A DNA stretch of 64,000 bases from an uncultured Flavobacteriaceae bacterium. Its GTDB lineage: Bacteria > Bacteroidota > Bacteroidia > Flavobacteriales > Flavobacteriaceae. Positions 1 through 9,000 of the stretch are shown piece by piece; position 1 is the stretch's first letter; each line of letters begins with the position of its first letter. The stretch spans positions 310,001 through 374,000 of the forward strand of contig CANLXN010000002.1 in NCBI GenBank assembly GCA_947495135.1, read 5' to 3'. A model generated the notes under the pieces. That model made no database searches, was not told the origin of the DNA, and saw only the letters and a program-made list of their open reading frames with translations. A program made the translations under genes and the position numbers.

Positions 1-116
1 CTTTGTCCTGTTCCCAACATATCGTGAAATTGCTTAGGAAATTGTGAAGTGCTTACTGGCCAAAACCTTGACCCTATCCCTCCGGCCATTATTACTGCGT
101 GATAGTTTTTATTCAA
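1..116 (-). CDS. manC: Mannose-1-phosphate guanylyltransferase, N-terminal part (cut by window edge)
   Basis: Reading the minus strand from position 116 gives a protein that starts NKNYHAVIMAGGIGSRFWPV and continues through SxxQFPKQFHDMLGTG. This is the nucleotide-binding signature (GGxGxRxWP) of GDP-mannose/mannose-1-phosphate guanylyltransferases, which make GDP-mannose from mannose-1-phosphate and GTP for cell-surface glycans. The best start is a TTG at 114-116, because no ATG lies in frame upstream before a stop. The gene follows the SprT-like gene by 73 bases on the same strand. Only about 38 residues are visible, so the family call rests on the N-terminus alone. Confidence 0.8.
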   Translation of the reverse strand, partial: MNKNYHAVIMAGGIGSRFWPVSTSQFPKQFHDMLGTGQ

Positions 117-189
117 TGTGAGTTCGTTTTTGAAGTAAGAATGTATGTACAACACATTCTATGTTCTGTTCTTAATTTTTAGTGTAATG

Positions 190-786
190 TTATTTTAAAA
201 ATTCCACCTCCGCGTTCGGATTGAATAAATAGATTCTCCCAGTTGAAATTTCCATGCATTCATAACGCTTTACCTTTTTATTTCCTCGTCTAAAAATCCT
301 TCCATTGTAAAGTCGAAAGGTGCCTCCAAACGGTATTTCAAAGATATAGTTTTTATCGTTGGGTGCATCAAATTGCTTTAAAGCAAGAGACAATTTTGCA
401 TCGGTATCGCTGCTTGCCTTTGGGTTTTTGAAATGCATAGCCAACACTGGCAACAACTGATTCGGAAAAATCTCTGGCCGCAAAAATGGTAACATTAAAT
501 GTTGAAAGGTAAGTTTCCACTCTTTACCGTGCGGCTTTATGTAGCGGCCATACTTCGTAAAAGCCACCAAGTGGGCTATTTCGTGAACCAAGGTCACTAA
601 AAAACGATAAGGATTCAAATTAGAATTTACCGTAATTTGATGTTGCCCATTAGGCATCTTTCTATAATCCCCATGTCGCGTAACACGTTCATTAACGATC
701 TTGAGATGTACGTTATTAACCTTAATCAATTCAAACGACTGCATTACTGCGGCTTGCGGAATGTATTTCTCAAGAATTTCAGTCAT
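190..786 (-). CDS. SprT-like zinc metallopeptidase domain protein
   Basis: A 198-residue protein with a zincin motif HEIAH at residues 68-72 in the context LVTLVHEIAHL, followed by a HGKEWK segment. This is typical of the SprT-like family (bacterial relatives of SPRTN). The family's two histidines and glutamate are intact, so it is probably an active zinc protein. No signal peptide is present, so it should be cytoplasmic. Its start is 3 bases downstream of the SDR stop codon, so the two are probably co-transcribed, with the guanylyltransferase following. The substrate is unknown. A DNA-protein crosslink role is inferred from eukaryotic relatives only. Confidence 0.8.
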   Translation of the reverse strand: MTEILEKYIPQAAVMQSFELIKVNNVHLKIVNERVTRHGDYRKMPNGQHQITVNSNLNPYRFLVTLVHEIAHLVAFTKYGRYIKPHGKEWKLTFQHLMLPFLRPEIFPNQLLPVLAMHFKNPKASSDTDAKLSLALKQFDAPNDKNYIFEIPFGGTFRLYNGRIFRRGNKKVKRYECMEISTGRIYLFNPNAEVEFLK

Positions 787-789
787 ATA

Positions 790-1473
790 TCAAGGCGTAG
801 AACTGGAAACCTCTAGTACTTTCCCGTTGTAATATTTATGAGCGGTCAAAGAGAAGTCCATAATATATTCTGCCATGCCTTCTGCGGATATTGGTGCTTT
901 AAATCCTGGGAAAGCTTCTTCAAGCATTTCAGTTTGTACGGCTCCCAAAGCCAGTACATTAAAAGAAGGACCGGTCTCTTTATATTCTTCTGCCAGCACC
1001 TCTGTAAGAGTTATTATCGCTGCTTTGCTACTACTATATGCGGCCAGACCCGGAAACTTAACGCTGCCTTGTACTCCTCCCATACTGCTAATGTTAACAA
1101 CATGCCCCTCTTTTTTCATATAAGGCAAAACAGCTTGGGTTAGTGCTGCCGCACCAAAAACATTGACTTCATAAGACATTTGAAAATCTTCTTTTTTTAG
1201 CTTGGCAAATGGTTTATTCACGAGATAACCAGAGTTATTAATTAGTACATCTACGTGTTTCCAATTTTCATTTAGAAAAATAGGTACTTTTTTAATATCG
1301 CGCTGATCTGTTATATCACATGAAAAGCAAGTACAGTTTGACCCACCCATCCCAGAAACGGGAACTTCATTTCTAGACAAAGCCAAAACATTGTGGCCTG
1401 CATTTGTGAATAAGGCTACCAATTCGTAACCAATACCACGACTGGTTCCTGTAATAATAATGTTTTTCTTCAT
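790..1473 (-). CDS. Short-chain dehydrogenase/reductase (SDR)
   Basis: A classical SDR of 227 residues. The cofactor motif TGTSRGIG is at residues 8-15, the NNSG motif at 79-82, the catalytic serine near 129-130 and the YSSSK catalytic Tyr146/Lys150 pair further on. I chose the start at 1473 (MKKNIIITG) because the upstream in-frame ATG adds five residues that do not belong to the Rossmann fold. It probably uses NADP(H), but the substrate cannot be read from the sequence. A hairpin terminator lies just upstream, separating it from pdhC. It appears to lead an SDR-SprT-guanylyltransferase gene run. Confidence 0.85.
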   Translation of the reverse strand: MKKNIIITGTSRGIGYELVALFTNAGHNVLALSRNEVPVSGMGGSNCTCFSCDITDQRDIKKVPIFLNENWKHVDVLINNSGYLVNKPFAKLKKEDFQMSYEVNVFGAAALTQAVLPYMKKEGHVVNISSMGGVQGSVKFPGLAAYSSSKAAIITLTEVLAEEYKETGPSFNVLALGAVQTEMLEEAFPGFKAPISAEGMAEYIMDFSLTAHKYYNGKVLEVSSSTP

Positions 1474-1486
1474 ACTTCTAAGATAC

Positions 1487-1523
1487 AAAATCCCGCTATC
1501 TCCATGAAGAGTAGCGGGATTTG
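1487..1523 (-). terminator. Intrinsic terminator after pdhC
   Basis: ATCCCGCTA (1490-1498) pairs with TAGCGGGAT (1512-1520) in a perfect 9-bp stem. On the minus strand the stem is followed by TTTTG. It lies between the pdhC stop (1546) and the SDR start (1473), so it ends the pdhA-pdhC transcript. Confidence 0.7.
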
Positions 1524-1545
1524 GTTTTAAATGAAAGATTCCAGA

Positions 1546-3168
1546 TTAAACAAACATTGTTACTGGATTCTCTATATAATTTCTCAGTGTTTGTAAAAAC
1601 GCAGCACCTGTTGCTCCGTCGACCGTTCTATGGTCACATGCAAGTGTTACCGTCATTGTATTTCCAACGGCAATCGCTCCATTCTTAACTACTGGTTTTT
1701 GAACAATTGCTCCAACCGATAAAATCGCAGAATTTGGCTGATTAATAATTGAAGTAAATTCCTTGATCCCAAACATACCAAGGTTAGAAACCGTAAAAGT
1801 ACTCCCTTGCATTTCGTCTACTGTCAACTTTCTATTTCTCGCCTTACCTGCTAGATCTCTAACACTAGCTCCAATTTGAGAGAAAGTCATATTATCTGCG
1901 AACTTCAGTACAGGAACCACTAGCCCATCTTCAACAGCTACAGCAACTCCTACATGAATATGTTTAGCAATAACAGTGGCCTTATCTGTCCATTGCGTAT
2001 TCACCCTAGGATGCTTCCGCAATGCCATAGCACATGCCTTTACGATCATGTCGTTAAAAGAAATCTTGACATCTGGATCGCTATTAATTGCTGCACGCGA
2101 AGAAATAGCTTGATCCATATCCAGCTCCACAGTAAGATAATAATGCGGCGCAGTAAACTTCGATTCTCCTAAACGCTTTGCAATGGTCTTTCGCATTTGA
2201 GAATTTGGCACCTCTTCAAAACTTTCGGTACCTACTGGTACGTAAGCCGCAGATCCACCTGCCGAAGGCTGATAATTTTCAATATCTTTTTTAACAATCC
2301 GTCCGTTTTCACCACTACCTTGTACTAGGCTCAAACTAATTCCTTTGTCTTCTGCTAACTTTTTAGCCAAAGGAGAAGCGAATATACGTTCGTTGTTAGA
2401 AGCTACAGGTTTTGAACTTTCTGTTTTGGCTTCCACTTTCTTTTCTTCTTTTTTAGGCTCTTCGGAAACTTTCTCAGACTTAGAAGCGGTCGCTGAAGGA
2501 GTTTCCTTCGGAACTGAAGTGACTCCAGACACATCTGTTCCGGCTGGACCTATGATCGCCAATAAAGCATCTACCTTAGCGGTTTCGCCTTCTGAAATCC
2601 CTATTTTTAGTAGTGTTCCATTATGAAAGGATTCAAACTCCATAGTAGCCTTATCTGTTTCGATCTCGGCTAAAATATCTCCTTCCGAAACTTCATCTCC
2701 TTCTTTCTTGAGCCAGCTAGCAACGGTACCTTCTTCCATGGTATCGCTTAAACGAGGCATTGTGATAATTTGAACTCCTTCTGGTAAAGATGAAGCAGTA
2801 CTCGCCTCTTCACCATCTGATGTATCACTCTTTTCTTCGTCCGTAGTTTCAGGGGCATGCGCCTTATCTGTGGTTGAAGATTCATCCTGTCCAGTACTAC
2901 TTCCGTCCAACAATCCCGATATATCTTCTCCTTTTTCACCGATGATCGCCAAAAGCGCATCGACATTTGCTGTTTCTCCCTCCGAAATACCAATATGTAA
3001 AAGAGTCCCTTCATGAAAAGATTCAAATTCCATCGTGGCTTTATCTGTTTCGATTTCGGCCAAGATATCACCCTCTGCAACTTGATCTCCCACTTTCTTG
3101 AGCCAGCTAGCAACGGTACCTTCTTCCATGGTATCGCTCAAACGAGGCATAGTTATTACTTGAGCCAT
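1546..3168 (-). CDS. pdhC: Pyruvate dehydrogenase complex E2, dihydrolipoamide acetyltransferase
   Basis: E2 core component of the pyruvate dehydrogenase complex, 540 residues. It transfers the acetyl group from lipoamide to CoA. Two tandem lipoyl domains carry the lipoylated lysine in TDKATMEFES (Lys43 and Lys173), each followed by an acidic/Ala/Pro-rich linker. An E3/E1-binding domain sits around residues 261-299, and the C-terminal catalytic domain contains DHRTVDG with His513. It starts 3 bases after the pdhA stop and is clearly in the same operon. E1-beta and E3 genes are not in this window; in many Flavobacteriaceae pdhB lies elsewhere. LipB, which supplies the octanoyl/lipoyl precursor, is at 60.8-61.5 kb. 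Confidence 0.95.
   Translation of the reverse strand: MAQVITMPRLSDTMEEGTVASWLKKVGDQVAEGDILAEIETDKATMEFESFHEGTLLHIGISEGETANVDALLAIIGEKGEDISGLLDGSSTGQDESSTTDKAHAPETTDEEKSDTSDGEEASTASSLPEGVQIITMPRLSDTMEEGTVASWLKKEGDEVSEGDILAEIETDKATMEFESFHNGTLLKIGISEGETAKVDALLAIIGPAGTDVSGVTSVPKETPSATASKSEKVSEEPKKEEKKVEAKTESSKPVASNNERIFASPLAKKLAEDKGISLSLVQGSGENGRIVKKDIENYQPSAGGSAAYVPVGTESFEEVPNSQMRKTIAKRLGESKFTAPHYYLTVELDMDQAISSRAAINSDPDVKISFNDMIVKACAMALRKHPRVNTQWTDKATVIAKHIHVGVAVAVEDGLVVPVLKFADNMTFSQIGASVRDLAGKARNRKLTVDEMQGSTFTVSNLGMFGIKEFTSIINQPNSAILSVGAIVQKPVVKNGAIAVGNTMTVTLACDHRTVDGATGAAFLQTLRNYIENPVTMFV
2703..3138. repeat. 46-bp identical direct repeat inside pdhC (lipoyl domains)
   Basis: Bases 2703-2748 and 3093-3138 are identical and lie exactly 390 bases (130 codons) apart. 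They encode the same stretch of lipoyl domains 1 and 2. The identity runs through third codon positions, which suggests recent duplication or gene conversion between the two domains. Confidence 0.85.
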
Positions 3169-3171
3169 AGT

Positions 3172-4170
3172 CTATAATTTATGAGGTAAAAATGGATAAT
3201 CTTCTTGGTCATACACAACGTCATACATCACGCTTTTGTCTGGATAAGGAGAGTCCTCTGCAAACTTTTCACACTCGCTTACTAGGTCTTTAACACGCTT
3301 ATCTATCTTTTTAATTTCCGCTTCTGTAGCATACTTCTTCTTATAGATAATATCCAAAACATAACTAATTGGGTCTTCATCTTTCTTTTGAGCTACTTCT
3401 TCTTTAGTTCGGTAATGCTGAGCATCACTCATAGAATGACCTCTATATCGATAGGTTCTTATTTCTAAAAAGGTAGGTCCTCCGCCATTTCTAGCTCTAG
3501 TGATAGCTTCGTCCATTTCCTTTGCAACTACTTCAGGCTTCATACCATCTATTGGACGACAAGGCATTTCATAACCAAGTCCTAGTTTCCAAATTTCTTC
3601 ATGATTAGCAGTCCGTTTTACTGAAGTACCCATTGCATAACCATTATTTTCGCAACAGAATACAACCGGAAGATTCCAAAGCATTGCAAGATTGAAAGTT
3701 TCGTGCAACGATCCTTGACGCACTGCACCATCTCCCATATAAGTAAGCGTAACTGCACCCCTGTCATGGTATTTATCCGCAAACGCCAAACCAGCACCAA
3801 GAGGAATTTGTCCTCCAACGATACCGTGTCCACCGTAAAAGCCTTTTTCTTTCGCAAAAATGTGCATCGATCCACCTAATCCCTGAGATGTTCCCGTTCC
3901 TTTTCCGTAAAGTTCAGCCATTACTCTTTTGGGATCTACCCCCATACCAATAGGCTGAACGTGGTTCCTGTAAGCAGTAATCATTTTATCCTTCGAAAGA
4001 TCCATGGCATGTAACGCTCCTGCTAAAACGGCTTCTTGGCCATTATACAGATGGAGAAATCCACGTACTTTTTGATTGATATAAACTTGAGCTAACTTGT
4101 CTTCGAACTTGCGCCAGAAGAGCATATCTTCATACCATTTGAGGTACGTTTGCTTGGTAATTTTCTTCAT
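3172..4170 (-). CDS. pdhA: Pyruvate dehydrogenase E1 component, alpha subunit
   Basis: A 332-residue thiamine-diphosphate-dependent E1-alpha subunit that decarboxylates pyruvate and passes the acetyl group to the lipoyl arm of E2. The ThDP/Mg motif begins GDGAVRQG (146-148) and ends with ENNGYAM (Asn175-Asn176). The phosphorylation-loop region YRYRGHSMSD is conserved. Length is typical for the alpha subunit. The partner E1-beta is not adjacent, since pdhC follows directly. A good promoter (4223-4252) lies about 50 bases upstream. Confidence 0.95.
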   Translation of the reverse strand: MKKITKQTYLKWYEDMLFWRKFEDKLAQVYINQKVRGFLHLYNGQEAVLAGALHAMDLSKDKMITAYRNHVQPIGMGVDPKRVMAELYGKGTGTSQGLGGSMHIFAKEKGFYGGHGIVGGQIPLGAGLAFADKYHDRGAVTLTYMGDGAVRQGSLHETFNLAMLWNLPVVFCCENNGYAMGTSVKRTANHEEIWKLGLGYEMPCRPIDGMKPEVVAKEMDEAITRARNGGGPTFLEIRTYRYRGHSMSDAQHYRTKEEVAQKKDEDPISYVLDIIYKKKYATEAEIKKIDKRVKDLVSECEKFAEDSPYPDKSVMYDVVYDQEDYPFLPHKL

Positions 4171-4222
4171 GTATAGAAATATGATAGTCTCTGAACTATT
4201 TCAGAATGAAATTCATGAATAA

Positions 4223-4252
4223 CAAAAATACTACATTATTAGCTACTACAAA
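4223..4252 (-). promoter_or_regulatory. Promoter of pdhA-pdhC
   Basis: On the minus strand TTTG (4249-4252) is followed after 18 bp by TATTTTTG (4223-4230), matching the Bacteroidota sigma-A consensus TTTG-N19-TAnnTTTG. The predicted leader before the pdhA ATG is about 45 bases. Confidence 0.6.
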
Positions 4253-4373
4253 ACCCGAATTTCCTAAAAAATAACGAAAACGTTATCGTAATAATAAATT
4301 CTTAACATGCTTAATAACAAATAAATTTTCAGAAGTAAGAGTAGAAAAAAATAATCTAGTTTGATCCAAAAAA

Positions 4374-4859
4374 CTAAAGATAAGAACTGTCAAAAACCAA
4401 CGGCAACAGATCCTTTACAGAATCCACTTTAACAACCTTCCCCATTTCACCCATAAAATAAATAGGAATTGGTTTTTTCTGATTTACCTCGTATTCTGCC
4501 AACGACTGTCTGCAGGCACCACACGGTGGAATTGGCGTGATGGTGGTTTGTTTAAGACTCCCGGCGGTAAGAGCGATTGCATGAAATGCAACTCCTGGGT
4601 ATTGTGATCCAGCATAAAACGCAGCCACCCGTTCGGCACATAATCCAGAAGGAAAAGCCGCATTCTCCTGATTGTTCCCTGTGACCACCTCTCCATTGGC
4701 TAATTTAATCGCTGCACCAACATGGAAAGACGAATAAGGCGCATACGCACTATTCCGTGCCGCATGCGCCTTATTCATTAATTCTTGTATACTTTCAGGA
4801 AGATCAGAAACAGATTCAAAAATTTCTAATTCCGTTTCAATTTTTATCTTCTTTGTCAT
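4374..4859 (-). CDS. cdd: Cytidine deaminase
   Basis: A 161-residue zinc enzyme that converts cytidine or deoxycytidine to uridine or deoxyuridine in pyrimidine salvage. The zinc site is complete: CAE (Cys74, Glu76) within FPSGLCAER and PCGAC (Cys113, Cys116). A short N-terminal extension of about 30 residues precedes the usual AxxAYAPYSxFxVGAA motif. It starts 3 bases after the porV stop, so it is probably translated from the porU-porV transcript, an odd pairing of a salvage enzyme with a secretion system. Confidence 0.93.
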   Translation of the reverse strand: MTKKIKIETELEIFESVSDLPESIQELMNKAHAARNSAYAPYSSFHVGAAIKLANGEVVTGNNQENAAFPSGLCAERVAAFYAGSQYPGVAFHAIALTAGSLKQTTITPIPPCGACRQSLAEYEVNQKKPIPIYFMGEMGKVVKVDSVKDLLPLVFDSSYL

Positions 4860-4862
4860 ATG

Positions 4863-6029
4863 CTAGTATTCGTCATACTCGTCTCCAAAGTTGAATGTTA
4901 GTCCAAAACGAAGCGTACCTTCTAACGGACTTCTAACCTTTGAAGTTGAGAATAAATATGAAAGGTCAATATTAATAGAGGTATATCTAAATCCAGCTCC
5001 TAAAGAAAGAAACTTTCTAGATCCTTTTTCCGCACTTTCATTAAAATAACCCGTTCTGAATGCAAATACATCTTGGTACCAATATTCAGCACCTAATGCC
5101 CAAGTAAATTCTTTCAGTTCTTCGCTAAACCCGTCAGGCGCATCTCCAAAAGAAGAAAACACTCCAGATAAAAAGCTGATATTTTGGTAATCTTCAATCT
5201 CTCGAGCACGCTCATCATCTGTAATCTCACCATCTCCATTAGTATCCAAGTCTGGAGGGGTTGGAACTAATAATTTATTCAACTCTGCATTTACACCAAT
5301 TTTGTTGTATTGATCAAGAATGAAATCAAATCCACCACCAATACCTAGGTTGGTTGGAATAAAATTTTCCTGTCCTACTTCGTCGTATTTTAACTTCGGG
5401 CCTACATTCGAAATATTGAAACCTGCTCTCCAGCGACCGTCAAAGTCGTTGTAAGCAATTTCCTCACTCTGGTAGTACCCAGCAACATCAACTGCGAAAG
5501 TATTTGCCGCAGAAGCTTCTTCGTTACCCGTTTGCAATCTAAGGTCGGACCTAATATATCGTCCCGCTACTGCCATAGAGAATCGTTCGCTCAATCTTAA
5601 GGCATAGGATACATCAAACGTCAATTCGTTTGGCTTTACAATTAGCGGTTCCTGATCGAAAGTTTCTCTTAACTCAATTTCACCATTACTAAAATATCTA
5701 AAACTAGCTGCAACTGCGCTCTGCTCATTTATACGATTGTAGTAACTGAAATTCCCAAGGAAAATATCATTCACAAGATTGCTCAAGTAAGGTGTGTAAG
5801 TAAGACCTACTCCCTGCTTTGAAATTGCAAATGCGTGCTTCGCCGGATTCCATTGTTGCGAAAAGGCATCCGCAGATGTCGCAACACCAATATCCGCCAT
5901 ACCGCCTGATCTTGCATCAGCCGCAATTAGCAAAAAAGGCACTCCAGTGGTGATTACTCTGTTAGACTCTTGCGCCACAGCTTTAAGTGAGATAAGAGCT
6001 AACAAAATGGGTATAAAAACTTTCTTCAT
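4863..6029 (-). CDS. porV: Type IX secretion system outer membrane protein PorV (LptO)
   Basis: A 388-residue outer-membrane beta-barrel with a cleavable signal peptide (MKKVFIPILLALISLKAVAQ). PorV (LptO) is a core T9SS part: it carries type A cargo from the translocon to the PorU sortase. Characteristic features are the N-terminal RSGGMADIGVATSADAFSQQ segment with WNPAKHAF, and the C-terminal strand ending in GLTFNFGDEY. It lies 35 bases downstream of porU, as in Flavobacterium johnsoniae. The acidic loop DTNGDGEITDDE resembles a calcium-binding sequence. Confidence 0.93.
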   Translation of the reverse strand: MKKVFIPILLALISLKAVAQESNRVITTGVPFLLIAADARSGGMADIGVATSADAFSQQWNPAKHAFAISKQGVGLTYTPYLSNLVNDIFLGNFSYYNRINEQSAVAASFRYFSNGEIELRETFDQEPLIVKPNELTFDVSYALRLSERFSMAVAGRYIRSDLRLQTGNEEASAANTFAVDVAGYYQSEEIAYNDFDGRWRAGFNISNVGPKLKYDEVGQENFIPTNLGIGGGFDFILDQYNKIGVNAELNKLLVPTPPDLDTNGDGEITDDERAREIEDYQNISFLSGVFSSFGDAPDGFSEELKEFTWALGAEYWYQDVFAFRTGYFNESAEKGSRKFLSLGAGFRYTSINIDLSYLFSTSKVRSPLEGTLRFGLTFNFGDEYDEY

Positions 6030-6064
6030 AACATGCGTAATTTTAACAAATATACTTTTAATTT

Positions 6065-9000
6065 TTAAAGGATAACTAACTTTTCATATTTTTCAGTTTG
6101 CTGATTAGTTAACGTAGATTTCACGGTAATCTTATATATATAGGTGCCTTTTCCTATTCGATCTCCGAAGTCGTCTCTTCCGTCCCAAACAATGTCACGC
6201 GATAAAAACCCATCTGTATTTATAATCTGATTTTGCGTCCAAACCACCTTACCTGTAACGGTAAAAACTTGTACCTGAACCTCTAAGGGCTCAAAAGGGC
6301 GGTTGTGATTGAACCAAAATTCGGTATAATTAACGAAGGGATTAGGGTAGTTCAGAACCCTGCTAATAGATATTTCGTCGTCTCCAGCAACAATAAATTG
6401 AATCTCAGAAGTGGAAGAATTATTATAAACATCCCAAGCTTTTAACGTGAGCGTATGCAAACCTTCTTCCAGATTTCTTAGTTTATAGCTAGTCACACCT
6501 CGAGTGTAATCATCTACTTCAGCTTGGTAATATTCGTTCAAAACAAAAGGATTCTCCTCATCACCATCCAAAACAGCAACAATATCATGCCCTATTCCGC
6601 TGGACGTATTAATTCCATTCTCATCCTCTAGATTTGCTAATAGAAGTGGAGAATCGTTGGTAATACCTCCGGACACAAACGACTCATCATTCATAAAAAG
6701 TTGAATCTGAGGCCCCTCATTATCTTCTGGTGCATTTTCATCTAAACCACCTACCTGAATATCTAAGTTAGCACCTGTTTGATCTTCTAAAACTCCATTT
6801 CGTTGTGCGTACAAGCTCACTTTACCCTGTCCTTCTTGAATCTGAATATCTCTTGGAACTACAAAATCAACTTCAAATTGTCCATTTGTTACACTGGCTT
6901 GCCCATTAAATAAAACCTCTCCTAAAGTAACAAAGTCGAGGATTAACAACTCTCCTGAAGAGCTTTGAGATGTTGTCCCATCGTTCCCCAAGGTCTGCCT
7001 TTGTTGATTTTTATCGAACACCTTAATTTCTGCTACTCCATTATAATCTGAAAGTAAATTTCCAGCTTCGTCCAAGACCACTCCACCCATGGTAATTTTG
7101 CTCAACGCCTTCAACACCACTCCAGAACTGGCAATAGGCTGACCATTTAAAGTAGTAAGTTCAACTCGTTGCTTCGGAAAAGCCAATCTCAAAGCCGGAT
7201 CGCCGACATAAAAAACAACCCTTCTATTTACATTTCCAATTCGGTTCTTTGAAAGTCTTAAGGCTTCTGCCGGAGGAACCGGAATATCGAGACCAAAACC
7301 GAATAAATCCACCGCTAACTCTTGATTGAAGGTCACACCTAAAGAAACCGAAATAGATCTGGTGGTTGTAATAAGTGAAACTGCCCCCCCTTCTCTATTC
7401 CAAAATGTCAGTTCACCTGCCGTTATTCGCAAGGGATTGTCAAATTTTGTGAATTCACAGGTAACAGTAACAATACACGGATAGTTATTTTCATTTTTTA
7501 GGTCTTCAGCAACTCCTTTTGTATAAATAAATTCTTTCGCTAATCCATCCTCTCCTCCGTGTCCGAAATAGTTTAGTATTAAAGCTCCCACCTCTATACC
7601 ATTGATAATAGCTTCTTTTACTTCGGGGTACCTATTACCTCCAGCCGAAGTTTCCTGTTGATAGGAATCGGAATGTATTTTCTTGACATTTACATATGGT
7701 TTCTCCACAGTGATCTGATCACCAATACCATCGAGGACTACCTGTAGCCTATCGTGCTCCCAATCTACATCCACATCATCCGACACGAGCACCAAATTAT
7801 TTCGCCAATTACCATAGGATGATTTTTCTGAGTAGTCAACAATCTTATCAACCATGGCATTTGCAAGCGAAACATTGTCTGCTAAAATCCTTCCAACTGC
7901 AATATCCAGTTTATCGGTATTCACTAAGGTTCCTTCAGGATCGGACATCATTCCAAAATAATCGTCTGTTACAAAAGAAGAGAATGTACTAATACTTGAA
8001 ACGGTATGAAAAGAGGGAACTATATTATTATTGTTAGATAGTCTATCCTTATAATCTACCGAAGTATCGCCGAATAGACATAAATATTTTAGTCTATTAT
8101 TCTCGGAAGAAGCATTGCCGTAGATATATCTTACAAAGTTCCTGATCGCTCCAATATCCTGCTTTCCCGAGCTAAACTCTTCGTAAATTTTATCGGTAGT
8201 AACCACTTTAACACGCAATCCAGAGACTGTTTTATGATGATTTGCAAGGCGCAAAGCAGGTTGTAGAAGAAAAGGAGCCGTAACAATTAAATAATCGACA
8301 TCTTGGAAATTTCCAGAGGCATCTTCCATAATGGTTCCTTTCAAATTCTGATTCGCAACCCTCGATACTGCTGCCTGAGTAGGTGTAAAATAATCGTTCG
8401 GGTTGATCGCAACATATTCACGAACCGAACCCAACGTTGCCTTAAAAGAAAAACTATTGGCTCCATCCTCATTTTGCTTGGAAGAAATAAAGGCTGGATT
8501 GGTAACATCCCAAACTTGACTAAATTGAGACGCGTTTCCTATTTGGTATTCACCTACCCCAAGCAAATTAATCGCGTTATCAAACCTAAAAGACATTTGC
8601 CCATCGACACCAATTAAATTCCGCAATGCGCTAACACCTATGTAATCCAAATACCCAATACTAGATGGGTTTCCAGAATTATTATAATCTAAATCTACCG
8701 TAACTGTATCGCCTGAAGCAGAAATCTCACCATTGTAAAAAGCCTCTCTTAATAATGTAGGATCGGCAATACTTCCAAAACTTAAAGGATTTACACTGGT
8801 TGAGTTAATAGTAATTGCCATACTGGTGCCTACTTCAGAAGCAGCAGCAGCAACAATTCTAATTGCAACTGGTTCGCTATTACTAATATTTGGAAAATTA
8901 AATTCAAACGATTGTTCATTTTCAACATCGAATCTATTTCCGTACCACTTACGACCTACTTTAGCTGGACTAAACGCATCCTCTTCATGAAAGGCATAAT

